Below, in pieces: positions 21,372-30,025 of a stretch of DNA of 40,117 bases. The stretch lies in NCBI GenBank assembly GCA_903878285.1, contig CAIRHB010000033.1:1-40117 (forward strand), written 5' to 3'. Made by a program: the position numbers and the translations under genes. The stretch is from Candidatus Adlerbacteria bacterium (GTDB lineage Bacteria > Patescibacteriota > Minisyncoccia > Phycocordibacterales > SBAW01). Position 1 is the first letter of the stretch; each line of letters opens with the position of its first letter. The notes beneath the pieces are model-generated. The model made no database searches, was not told the origin of the DNA, and saw nothing but the letters and a program-made list of their open reading frames with translations.

Positions 21372-21917
21372 CTAGTTACAAGACGCAACAACACCACCAG
21401 AAGTTGTATTGTCGACGCGAACCATACCTTTCGACAAGGTGCCAGAGCCGGACTCAAGGTACGAACAGACTTCATAATTTTGTGTTGTAGGAGTTCCAGC
21501 GACACCCGATTGCTGGTGAACCGAGTACTGACAAGTTGCAGATGACGTCTTGATACACATACCTGCGGCTGTACCGGTCGTTACGGGCGAGGTTGGATCT
21601 GTATACGAAGCGAGAGCGACAAACGTTCCAGAACAAGTCGCTGTGTTGTTTGTATCCGCAGAGGCCGTCGATACGCCCCCCGTACAACCAACAAAAGCAA
21701 CAGCAGGGTCTGCATCGAGAAGACCTACAGCCTTACCTATTTCACCGAGCGACGATACGCGACCTGCGTCACGACCTTTGGTACGAGCACTGGTGAGCGA
21801 GACGAGAATAATAGAAGCGAGAATGCCGATGATGGCGATCACCACCAAGAGTTCGATGAGGGTGAAGCCCTTGAGATGACCTCGGTGACCTCGTCTAAAA
21901 ACGTTTTGCATATACAT
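21372..21917 (-). CDS. Type IV pilin-like protein
   Basis: [53 protein letters not shown]. Confidence 0.85.
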   Translation of the reverse strand: MYMQNVFRRGHRGHLKGFTLIELLVVIAIIGILASIILVSLTSARTKGRDAGRVSSLGEIGKAVGLLDADPAVAFVGCTGGVSTASADTNNTATCSGTFVALASYTDPTSPVTTGTAAGMCIKTSSATCQYSVHQQSGVAGTPTTQNYEVCSYLESGSGTLSKGMVRVDNTTSGGVVASCN

Positions 21918-22020
21918 ATTCCTAATATAATTAATCCTGCACCTTACTAATAAATGCAGCTTGCTATTAGTATACCGTGTTGCAACCCCACCGTATATGC
22001 CACCTGGGGATAACGCAGGG

Positions 22021-22139
22021 AACCCCCTCACACTCCTTGCAGTAGCTCCCCAAACCAACCCCGCGGATTCTGACTCCGCTTCGACATGCACACGGACAAA
22101 AGTCAGGTGCGGTGGTGGGGATTAGGGGTGTGAGGGGTT
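22021..22139. ncRNA. Candidate structured RNA (or cruciform), strand unresolved
   Basis: Nested stems P1 (22021-22037/22124-22139), P2 (CTCCCCAAACCAACC/GGTGGTGGGG), hairpins GCGGA-TTCTGAC-TCCGC and GCAC-ACG-GAC-AAAA-GTC-AG-GTGC. Confidence 0.45.
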
Positions 22140-22166
22140 ACGTCGCGGACGTGCTACTATGTATGC

Positions 22167-22427
22167 ATGTTGAAAGCACCACCACCTACACCACCGAGCG
22201 ATACTAACATCGAGGAACTTGCTCGTATCCAGGCGGAACTTGCTCACGAACAGGCGCGGAAGCAACATATTCCTGGATTTACCGATGCCTCCGCGAAAGG
22301 TGGTTTTAGTATACTCGGGTGGCTCATCGCGAAAGGAGTCGTGCGTACCGAGCAACAAGCAAATATACTGCTCATCGCTGTCTCAGTCGTCTGTATCGGG
22401 CTCTCACTGTGGTTTATGTTCCGCTAG
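22167..22427 (+). CDS. Small single-TM hypothetical protein (86 aa)
   Basis: C-terminal TM ILLIAVSVVCIGLSLWFMF; TACTAT-N6-ATG. Confidence 0.7.
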   Translation: MLKAPPPTPPSDTNIEELARIQAELAHEQARKQHIPGFTDASAKGGFSILGWLIAKGVVRTEQQANILLIAVSVVCIGLSLWFMFR

Positions 22428-22443
22428 CACATCCCTGCCTGAA

Positions 22444-23730
22444 CTACCGCAACACGAGCGTACACAACAATCCTACTCCTGAGCATGCCATCACGCCAAA
22501 CGTGAACCACACAAACGTGCGCGACAACACTCCCCCACGCTCGTTGCCAAGAATGATTTTACTGCCGTTAATTTTCGCTATCACAAACAGAAGCGGCACG
22601 GCGGCAATGCCATTAAACACAGCTGTCCAGACAAGCGCACGTATCGGGTCGACGCCAGAAAAATTGAGCAAGAGACCGACCAGTGTCGAGACAATGATGA
22701 CGCCGTAAAAACCCGGTGCCTGACGGAATGTTTTTGAGAGCCCTTCGCGCCAGCCGAGTGCTTCGGCAAACGCATACGCTGCCGAACCCGCCAGCACCGG
22801 TATCCCCAAGAACCCGAGCCCAATAATCCCAACCGCAAAAAGCAATTTAGCGAGCAGACCCGCATATGGGAACGACTGTACCAGCGGTTCGAACGCTCGT
22901 GCCGCATCCGCTGCTGTTGCAATGTTGTCGATACCATGGCTAAACAGCACTGTGCCGGTTGCGATGATGATAAACCACTGCGCCACCTCGGCAGCAAGCA
23001 TGCCGGTCATCGTATCAATGCGCAGATTTGGTATAAATGAGTCGGGTAGCGGCGGCTCTTGCTGCTCGCCAGTGGCGATAATCCCCTTTTCAAGCTCTTC
23101 CTCGACCTCTTCGGATGCCTGCCAGAAAAACATGTATGGTGAGATGGAAGTACCGAAGACGCCTGTTACAATAAAGAAGTACTGGAATGAGAATTCAATA
23201 TGCGGCACCACCGTCGCACGCAGAATCTCGCCCCACGGCTCGGCGATCACCAACGCAGTGATGGGGTACGCCAAGAGCGTGATACTCAACCATTTGAGAC
23301 CTTTTGCATATGTCTTGTACGAAAGCAGCACCTCGAGCAACACAATCACGACCGCGATACCTATCGCGAGGATGGTGAATGGGATGTTGAAGATAAGTCG
23401 GATTGCCGCTGCGACGGCACCGATGTCAGCACCGATGTTGATTGTGTTTGCTACCACCACCAGTCCGACAACTCCGTACAGAACGGCGCGCGAGTAGTTT
23501 GCGCGTACCACGCCTGCGAGCCCGCGGCCTGTCACCGCACCAATGCGCGCACATGCCTCCTGGACGGCAATCATGAGCGGCAACTGATAGAGCGCTGTCC
23601 ACAATTGACCATAGCCAAACTGCGCACCAGTTTGTGAGTAGGTCGCGATGCCCGAGGGATCGTCGTCAGCAGCCCCGGTGACAATCCCCGGACCCAGTGC
23701 GCGCAGAAAGTTGCGAATGCGATCCGGCAT
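22444..23730 (-). CDS. Nramp-family metal transporter homolog with altered metal-site motifs
   Basis: GPGIVTGAADDDPSGIATYSQTGAQFGY; multiple TMs; GTSISPYMFFWQASEEVEEE. Confidence 0.8.
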   Translation of the reverse strand: MPDRIRNFLRALGPGIVTGAADDDPSGIATYSQTGAQFGYGQLWTALYQLPLMIAVQEACARIGAVTGRGLAGVVRANYSRAVLYGVVGLVVVANTINIGADIGAVAAAIRLIFNIPFTILAIGIAVVIVLLEVLLSYKTYAKGLKWLSITLLAYPITALVIAEPWGEILRATVVPHIEFSFQYFFIVTGVFGTSISPYMFFWQASEEVEEELEKGIIATGEQQEPPLPDSFIPNLRIDTMTGMLAAEVAQWFIIIATGTVLFSHGIDNIATAADAARAFEPLVQSFPYAGLLAKLLFAVGIIGLGFLGIPVLAGSAAYAFAEALGWREGLSKTFRQAPGFYGVIIVSTLVGLLLNFSGVDPIRALVWTAVFNGIAAVPLLFVIAKINGSKIILGNERGGVLSRTFVWFTFGVMACSGVGLLCTLVLR

Positions 23731-23735
23731 CGTGA

Positions 23736-25838
23736 CTACTTTTCGATCACTGTCGGGATCAATTTCACAGTGATGCTCTGAGAGACACTTGCACCGCCGA
23801 GATTGTGACACGTAAGCGTGTATACCGTGCTCCCTTGGATACTCGCAGTAACGACACTGCCGGTCACTTCGTTATTACTATTTGCCGCAGTGGAAGACAC
23901 CGACACACTCTGACCAGACACCGAACAGTCCTTCACATTCGTTGCGTCCCAGCTAAGCGTTGTTGTTTGATTTGCGTCTACAGACGCCGGCGAAGCGGAG
24001 AAACCAAGCTGTGCTTTTGGAATACAGAGTGACTCATCAGGTGCCGGAGCAGAGCAAGTGGCACCGTCGCAGCCATACGTACCCGTCTGCAGATTATTCG
24101 CGCAGGAGTTGTTGGTGGAACACGGTTCACCAGCGTTTGCGCTGCAGCTTGAGTCGACACAAATACCCGCGTTGCTGAGGAACTGTCCGTTGGGACATAC
24201 ACAGCTATTCGTAGTTGCGCTTAATACCTGACCTCCGGTGCATGTTGGGATTGGGGTGCACGTGCCGCTAACCAGTGTGTCGCCACTTGGGCAGGCACAG
24301 GAGGTGCCATCGGTACTGAGCACCTGACCACCCGTACAGGTGAGGGCTGGAGTGGTGGTACCAGTAGTACCAGCACCACTACAACTACCAGATGCGTCTG
24401 GTGCGCTACCATTAGGACAGACGCAGGTCTCGTTGACATTAGCGGTGCCTGCGGGGCACGCCGCGAGCAAGAGTTGACCAAGTTGCAACGCGTTGCCATT
24501 GTCTTTGAGCGTAAGCTGGTAGGTACCAGCAATGGTCACTGGGACAAGTTGTGTTGGATCTGCTGGCAAACCAGTGTAGGTGGTAGATGCGCCACCCGAG
24601 ACAAGCGCCGAGAACAGGTCAACGAGACCATTGATACTGTTTGTTTCCTTCCATGTTGCCGTCAGGCTACACCCCGCACCGCCCGATCCAAGCACACACC
24701 CCTGACCCGAGAGTGTTGCTGCTGGTGTGGCGACAGTGGTAACTGGAACGTTAGTAGACGCGAGTAAGTTTGTTGTCCCGTGGTCGTAGACCTTGTAGGT
24801 AAAGGTGCCAGCAATCGTTGCAAGAGCCGGGATACTGTACTTTGCTGGCGCTCCTGTCCACCATGGCGTCTCAGTACCTCCTGGTGAGATGAAGGATATA
24901 TCAACAAGACCGTTGGTGGTGCTGGTTGCAGCCCAAGAAACAACAACACTACAAGAACCAGACGTCGCGCTGAGCGTACAACCAGTGCCAGAGATGGTCG
25001 CGGTTGGCTGGGCAGGAATCGCAACAGATACGGTTGCAGTGCTGGTTGCCGAACCGCCAGCGCCCGTACAGGTGATACCGTAAGTAGTGGTCTGTGCTGG
25101 CGACACAGGAACACCTCCAAGCACGTTGGTGGTTGCACCGTCGGTGCTAAAGCCACTACCAACGCAGGATGTTGCATTGGTGCTCACCCAGGTGAGTGTT
25201 GAAGTCGCGCCCTGTGACGTGATGGTACTAGGGGTCGCAGTGAGTGTAACGGTAGGGGTGATGATGGAGAACGGAATATCGTAGGTCGTAGTACCCGTGT
25301 TCACTGTTGGATCTGTCGCTAGGCAAGCAAGACCACCCTGTCCCGAGTTAAAGCATGCTGCATAAGGGTCAGCTGCGGCAAACGACTGCCCTGTACCGAC
25401 AAAATGCACCGCATATGACCCACCAAACGAAGGCGCCGTGAATGACGCCGAACCCGAAGATGGGGCGCCATATTTGGTAAAGACTCCGTTCGTCTCGATA
25501 ACCTGAGGAATCGTGTTGACTAGGGTCTTAGTTACTGACGTATTGGTGTTTATATTTGCAGCAAGTGTTGCAACAAAGTTGGTGCCGTCTGCGTAATTGG
25601 CACACACATTCGACTGCACCGCACCCGCGACGTTAATCGTGTCGCCTGCATTATAGACACTCTTGTCTATGTTGACTGTGTACAAATAGGCGCAATTATT
25701 CCACCCCTGAGCAGAGGTAACGTATGCACCCAGACAAAAGGTATCTGCTTTTGCTGCGTGCGACGGAGTAAACAACACCGCAAACGCGAGGAAGAGAGTT
25801 GCCACCGTAAGACGTAGCGCTGTGGTGCGATTATACAT
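23736..25838 (-). CDS. Large secreted Ig-like repeat surface protein (paralog of 27172-29958)
   Basis: Signal peptide; ADTFCLGAYVTSAQGWNNCAYLYTVN; repeated Ig-like domains; Cys-rich segments; C-terminal VKLIPTVIEK. Confidence 0.8.
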   Translation of the reverse strand: MYNRTTALRLTVATLFLAFAVLFTPSHAAKADTFCLGAYVTSAQGWNNCAYLYTVNIDKSVYNAGDTINVAGAVQSNVCANYADGTNFVATLAANINTNTSVTKTLVNTIPQVIETNGVFTKYGAPSSGSASFTAPSFGGSYAVHFVGTGQSFAAADPYAACFNSGQGGLACLATDPTVNTGTTTYDIPFSIITPTVTLTATPSTITSQGATSTLTWVSTNATSCVGSGFSTDGATTNVLGGVPVSPAQTTTYGITCTGAGGSATSTATVSVAIPAQPTATISGTGCTLSATSGSCSVVVSWAATSTTNGLVDISFISPGGTETPWWTGAPAKYSIPALATIAGTFTYKVYDHGTTNLLASTNVPVTTVATPAATLSGQGCVLGSGGAGCSLTATWKETNSINGLVDLFSALVSGGASTTYTGLPADPTQLVPVTIAGTYQLTLKDNGNALQLGQLLLAACPAGTANVNETCVCPNGSAPDASGSCSGAGTTGTTTPALTCTGGQVLSTDGTSCACPSGDTLVSGTCTPIPTCTGGQVLSATTNSCVCPNGQFLSNAGICVDSSCSANAGEPCSTNNSCANNLQTGTYGCDGATCSAPAPDESLCIPKAQLGFSASPASVDANQTTTLSWDATNVKDCSVSGQSVSVSSTAANSNNEVTGSVVTASIQGSTVYTLTCHNLGGASVSQSITVKLIPTVIEK

Positions 25839-27108
25839 GTTTGTGTGTGCGATGCTTGGTAAAGTAGAACCCTCCGGCGACAAGAACGACCAGCAAAACG
25901 ATTACCGACACAACCGGCACCCAGGGGATGCTCGAGGGTGTGTTGCGCGTCAACTCACCGCTCGCCAATATGCTCCCATTTGCTGCAATGAGATGCACGA
26001 CAAGGTGTGGATTGGTGCAGTTGTGCGTCACCGCGAGCGTAATATGCACCTGCATATTCTCAGGTAGTGCACTCGTAACCGGCGTGACGCAAGCGACTGA
26101 ACCGCTTTCAAGTGAAATCGACAGTTTAGTAGCAGACGGTGTCGAAGAACCTGCTCGCGATCCTGAAAAACCGTCTGCAGACGGTGCCCACAGGAACGAA
26201 GCTAGCGCGTTGCTGCCTAGTGCGTAGTAGTCCTTGTCGAGCGTAATGGTCTGGATAGTGGCACTGGAGCCTTGGATCACGTAGTGTGCGTCGACAACAT
26301 TAGAGGTCTGCGTACCCGCGAGTGACACGAGCACATCGTAGGCTTGTGCATCAGCAGCCTTAGGGAGGGTAAGGGTGACAGTCTTTGTCTCATTTGCCTG
26401 CAAAATAAATGATGTTGTATCTCCCCCACTCGCAGCAACCACGTTGCCGTACGGAGAGCGGTAGTGCGTCTCGTACGTTGGGGTGAGCGTCACCGGATTC
26501 GACGAGTGGTTTGCTGCACTGCAGGAAAGAGTAAGCGTCTCTGTCGGCTTAATGTCGACCCCCTGCAACAAGGTGTACACATTCTTTACCCCCTGTATCT
26601 GCAGATTACATGAGCTAGCCACCAGCTCAACACCGCTTGCGCCAGCAGCAAACGTTACCTGCCCCACATTTGCGATCGCGAGCGGAAACCCAGTGTCAGT
26701 TTTGCTTTGCAGATATACCTCGTAGGTGCCCTGAGCACTTGCTGGGGCGGTATAGGCGATATTCTTATGAACAGTTGCATTCTCTCCAAGGTATACCTCA
26801 TCTGAGTAGACGTACTCGTCTGCAATGTATTGCGTCTTAGAGTTTGGGTTGATGAGCTGCACACTGTAGCGCACATGCGGCTGTATACCAACACGATTGG
26901 TGAAATCGAACGAAATAGACAGGGCGTGATCGTGCTGTGCGGTGATCGCCGCGTTTTGGATATTGACTGTAGCGAGAACGGTAGCTGGCTGAGTGGTAGG
27001 CGCAGGCGCACGAGTAGCTGCATGCACAGACACAGAAGAGAAAAGACCAAACACTAATAAAGCCGCCGCAACTCCACTACAAAACTTCGATAGAGTTTTT
27101 ATATTCAT
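25831..27108 (-). CDS. Secreted protein with C-terminal membrane anchor
   Basis: Signal peptide (MNIKTLSKFCSGVAAALLVFGLFSSVSVHA), beta-rich body, C-terminal TM and basic tail HRTHKHV. Confidence 0.75.
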   Translation of the reverse strand: MNIKTLSKFCSGVAAALLVFGLFSSVSVHAATRAPAPTTQPATVLATVNIQNAAITAQHDHALSISFDFTNRVGIQPHVRYSVQLINPNSKTQYIADEYVYSDEVYLGENATVHKNIAYTAPASAQGTYEVYLQSKTDTGFPLAIANVGQVTFAAGASGVELVASSCNLQIQGVKNVYTLLQGVDIKPTETLTLSCSAANHSSNPVTLTPTYETHYRSPYGNVVAASGGDTTSFILQANETKTVTLTLPKAADAQAYDVLVSLAGTQTSNVVDAHYVIQGSSATIQTITLDKDYYALGSNALASFLWAPSADGFSGSRAGSSTPSATKLSISLESGSVACVTPVTSALPENMQVHITLAVTHNCTNPHLVVHLIAANGSILASGELTRNTPSSIPWVPVVSVIVLLVVLVAGGFYFTKHRTHKHV

Positions 27109-27171
27109 ATGTAATGTATACCTAGTATTAGAACATGGAATTCTGTGCACAAAGATGGTTATCCACACCGT

Positions 27172-29958
27172 TCATCGTTCTTGATAGGTTGGAATAAGCC
27201 CCACATTGGTACTTGCAGAGATCACTTGCCCATTGAGACCCAAGCAGGAAAGCGTATATACTGCCTGCCCGTACAATGCAGCGGTCGTAACACTTTGTGG
27301 TGTGATGGTGCCGGTAGTGCCGGCACCAGGTACTATTTGTGACGAACTCAGTCCATAACCCGCGAGCGTACAACTGGCAACATAGGTTGCCGACCAGGTA
27401 ATCGTGCTCGATTTACCCGGAGACACGCGTGCAGGAGAGGCACCAAAAGTGGCAATCGACGGCGCTGCGCAGACACTGTTACTGGGCGCAACGGCCGAAC
27501 ACACTCCGCTGCAATATTGCCCCGTGGTGTACATACCACAGGTGTTTACTGCAATACACTGACCTGAACACGCTGCTGCTGCGGGCGCAATAACCATCAA
27601 ACCGGTTCCCAGAAGACCGGAGATGGTATCGTTACCCGTTTGATATACGGAGAAAGAATAGTTCCCTTCAACGGAGATGGGTACCGATTGTGTTGGATCT
27701 GCAGGCGCGCTCGTGGCAATCGCAGCCGTCGTACTGCTCGGGTTTGTCTCAAACACATCCACCGTCTTAGCATATGCCGAGCCATCGGCGTTGGTAATCT
27801 TCCAGTACAGCGATGCATTGCAGCTACCGCCACCAATCGGCAACGTACAAGGAGTTGCGGTGACCGTGGACAACGACGGACTCACGGTGATAGCCGTCCA
27901 AGGACCGCAGTTGTTACTGCTGTTTGTCTCGGTGATAGTACTGAACGAGCTTGCACTGTTCTTGTTTGCACAGACACGCAGGTAGTATGTCCCCGCAGCG
28001 GGAAACGCGTATACGAGAGACGCCGTACTTGAACCGCCATTCGCAGACAATGATCCGGTCGTCGTAGACACACCCACATCTGACACTGAAACCCCATTAC
28101 CATTTCCATCAAGCGATACCGCCGTTTGAAACAGGTTAGCAAAACCAGTGGCGCTCGTTGCCGCAAGACCCGTATTGCTCACCGCCGCAGAGAAGGTGGT
28201 CGACTCGTTGGCGCCTGCCACCGTTGGCGTCACAACACTCGCAGTGAGATCAGGAGTAGGAGCAGGACAGATAAACTGACTGAGGCTCGTCCACGCACTC
28301 CATGTCGTACTGTCCCCTGCTGCAACTTCCCACCCATATGTCCCACCAGGAGTAGTGGGTATGCCGGATATCGTAGTTGCCCCAGCAACCACCTTGGTGC
28401 ACCAACCGCTCGCAGAGACCCAACCCACCGGACAGGAAGTAATCGGGAGAGTAATAACCACCGCATAATTTGTGGCACCTAGCTCAGGGTTCCATGAGAG
28501 CACCGCAGAAGAGCCGTTAGCGGCGCAGACGCCGAGGAGGTTGGTGGGTGGCGTCAAACTAGCTGGAGGGCTGACGGTGACGCTATTTGTGCACGTTGCT
28601 GTCGACGAGACTCCGTTGGATGTTACTGTTACCTGCGCGGTCGCTGTGCCTGTGGTGTTGTAGGTTGCAGAAATACTTTGTGTTGCGCCGGCAACACCCT
28701 GAGAACCGCTCCAAGCATAGGCATAGGCGCCGTTGCCGCCAGAAGGTATCGCTGTCCAAGTGACCGAGCCTCCCACAGTGACTGCCGATGGAGAAGCAAC
28801 GCAGGAGACGGTCGGCGTTGGAGCGGCAATGGTCACAGTGTTTGATAGTGCAAGCAAATTGGTTGTGCTGCCATGATTGTATACGTAATACACAAACGAC
28901 CCTGGAGTCGTTGCAGCGACTGGAGAGTTGGTGGCGTTCGCGACAGAGCCGGCGGCAGGCGACACTTCAGTAAGGGATGTCGGCGACGATGCTGGGGCTA
29001 CGTATATGTCAACTAAAGTATTGGCGGTATGTGCAGACGTCCAGGTAAGCAACGCGTTGCAGGTGCCACCTGTTCCTGCAGTAAGGGTGCATCCCGTGCC
29101 CGAGATCGTCGCCGTCGGCTGCCCAGAGATACTAACAGACACCGTTGCAGAGCTTGTCGCAGTACCGCCCGGACCGGTGCAGGTGATGCCATACTGGGTT
29201 ACTTGCGTAGGAGAGACCGAAACACCCGACCCATTTGCGGTCGCGCCGCCAGTGCTAAAACCGCTTCCGACACAGGAGGTTGTGTTGGTACTTGCCCAGG
29301 TGAGCGCTGTAGTACCACCCTGTGTCGTGATGGTGCCAGGGGTCGCGGTGAGTGTAACAGTTGGCAGTGATGAGACTACAGAAAAAGGAAAGTCGTAGGT
29401 AGTGGTGGCAGTAGAGATGCTTGGGTTAGCAAGACACGTAATAAGACTACCTCCGGCAGCAAAACAAGCACTAAAAGGGTCAGCAACGGTGAACGACTGC
29501 CCAGTGCCTACAAAGTGCATAGCGTATGACCCTGCTGTCGGAGGAGCAACAAAGGACGCCGACCCCGAAGAGGGCGTGCCGTAGTTGGTAAAGACGCCGT
29601 TAGTCTCGACAATCTGTGGTAATGCGTTTACTAGTGTTTTTAGTACCGAAGGAGCGGCGCTCGTATTTGCAGTAATGGTGGCAGAAAAACCTTCGCCGCC
29701 AGCGTAGTTGGCACACACGTTCGACTGCACCGCACCAGATGCGTTGATAGTCTCGCCGGCGTTATAGGTGCTTTTGTTTAAATTGACCGTATACAAATAA
29801 GCGCAGCTATTCCAGCCTTGTGCAGAGGTTACATTCCCACCTAGACAAAACGTATCTGCCTTCGCTACAAAGAAGGGCGCAAACAACGCCACAGCAATCG
29901 CAAAGACAGCCAAGAAAAATCGGCAGTGTGCAACTTCAGGGACGAGAGTGCCGTCCAT
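27172..29958 (-). CDS. Large secreted Ig-like/CARDB-like surface protein
   Basis: ADTFCLGGNVTSAQGWNSCAYLYTVN; Ig-like domains; CARDB-like DLTASVVTPTVAGANESTTFSAAVSNTG; C-terminal VGLIPTYQER. Confidence 0.8.
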   Translation of the reverse strand: MDGTLVPEVAHCRFFLAVFAIAVALFAPFFVAKADTFCLGGNVTSAQGWNSCAYLYTVNLNKSTYNAGETINASGAVQSNVCANYAGGEGFSATITANTSAAPSVLKTLVNALPQIVETNGVFTNYGTPSSGSASFVAPPTAGSYAMHFVGTGQSFTVADPFSACFAAGGSLITCLANPSISTATTTYDFPFSVVSSLPTVTLTATPGTITTQGGTTALTWASTNTTSCVGSGFSTGGATANGSGVSVSPTQVTQYGITCTGPGGTATSSATVSVSISGQPTATISGTGCTLTAGTGGTCNALLTWTSAHTANTLVDIYVAPASSPTSLTEVSPAAGSVANATNSPVAATTPGSFVYYVYNHGSTTNLLALSNTVTIAAPTPTVSCVASPSAVTVGGSVTWTAIPSGGNGAYAYAWSGSQGVAGATQSISATYNTTGTATAQVTVTSNGVSSTATCTNSVTVSPPASLTPPTNLLGVCAANGSSAVLSWNPELGATNYAVVITLPITSCPVGWVSASGWCTKVVAGATTISGIPTTPGGTYGWEVAAGDSTTWSAWTSLSQFICPAPTPDLTASVVTPTVAGANESTTFSAAVSNTGLAATSATGFANLFQTAVSLDGNGNGVSVSDVGVSTTTGSLSANGGSSTASLVYAFPAAGTYYLRVCANKNSASSFSTITETNSSNNCGPWTAITVSPSLSTVTATPCTLPIGGGSCNASLYWKITNADGSAYAKTVDVFETNPSSTTAAIATSAPADPTQSVPISVEGNYSFSVYQTGNDTISGLLGTGLMVIAPAAAACSGQCIAVNTCGMYTTGQYCSGVCSAVAPSNSVCAAPSIATFGASPARVSPGKSSTITWSATYVASCTLAGYGLSSSQIVPGAGTTGTITPQSVTTAALYGQAVYTLSCLGLNGQVISASTNVGLIPTYQER

Positions 29959-30025
29959 AATATATCTACATTACAGCACAGTAATGAGCGTCTCGATCTA
30001 CTTATCCCCAGATGGACATGGACGT

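Noticed and set aside
22011-22020. Similarity of GGGGATAACGCAGG to plasmid ori flanking sequence
   Set aside because: Too short, no plasmid replication genes; treated as chance
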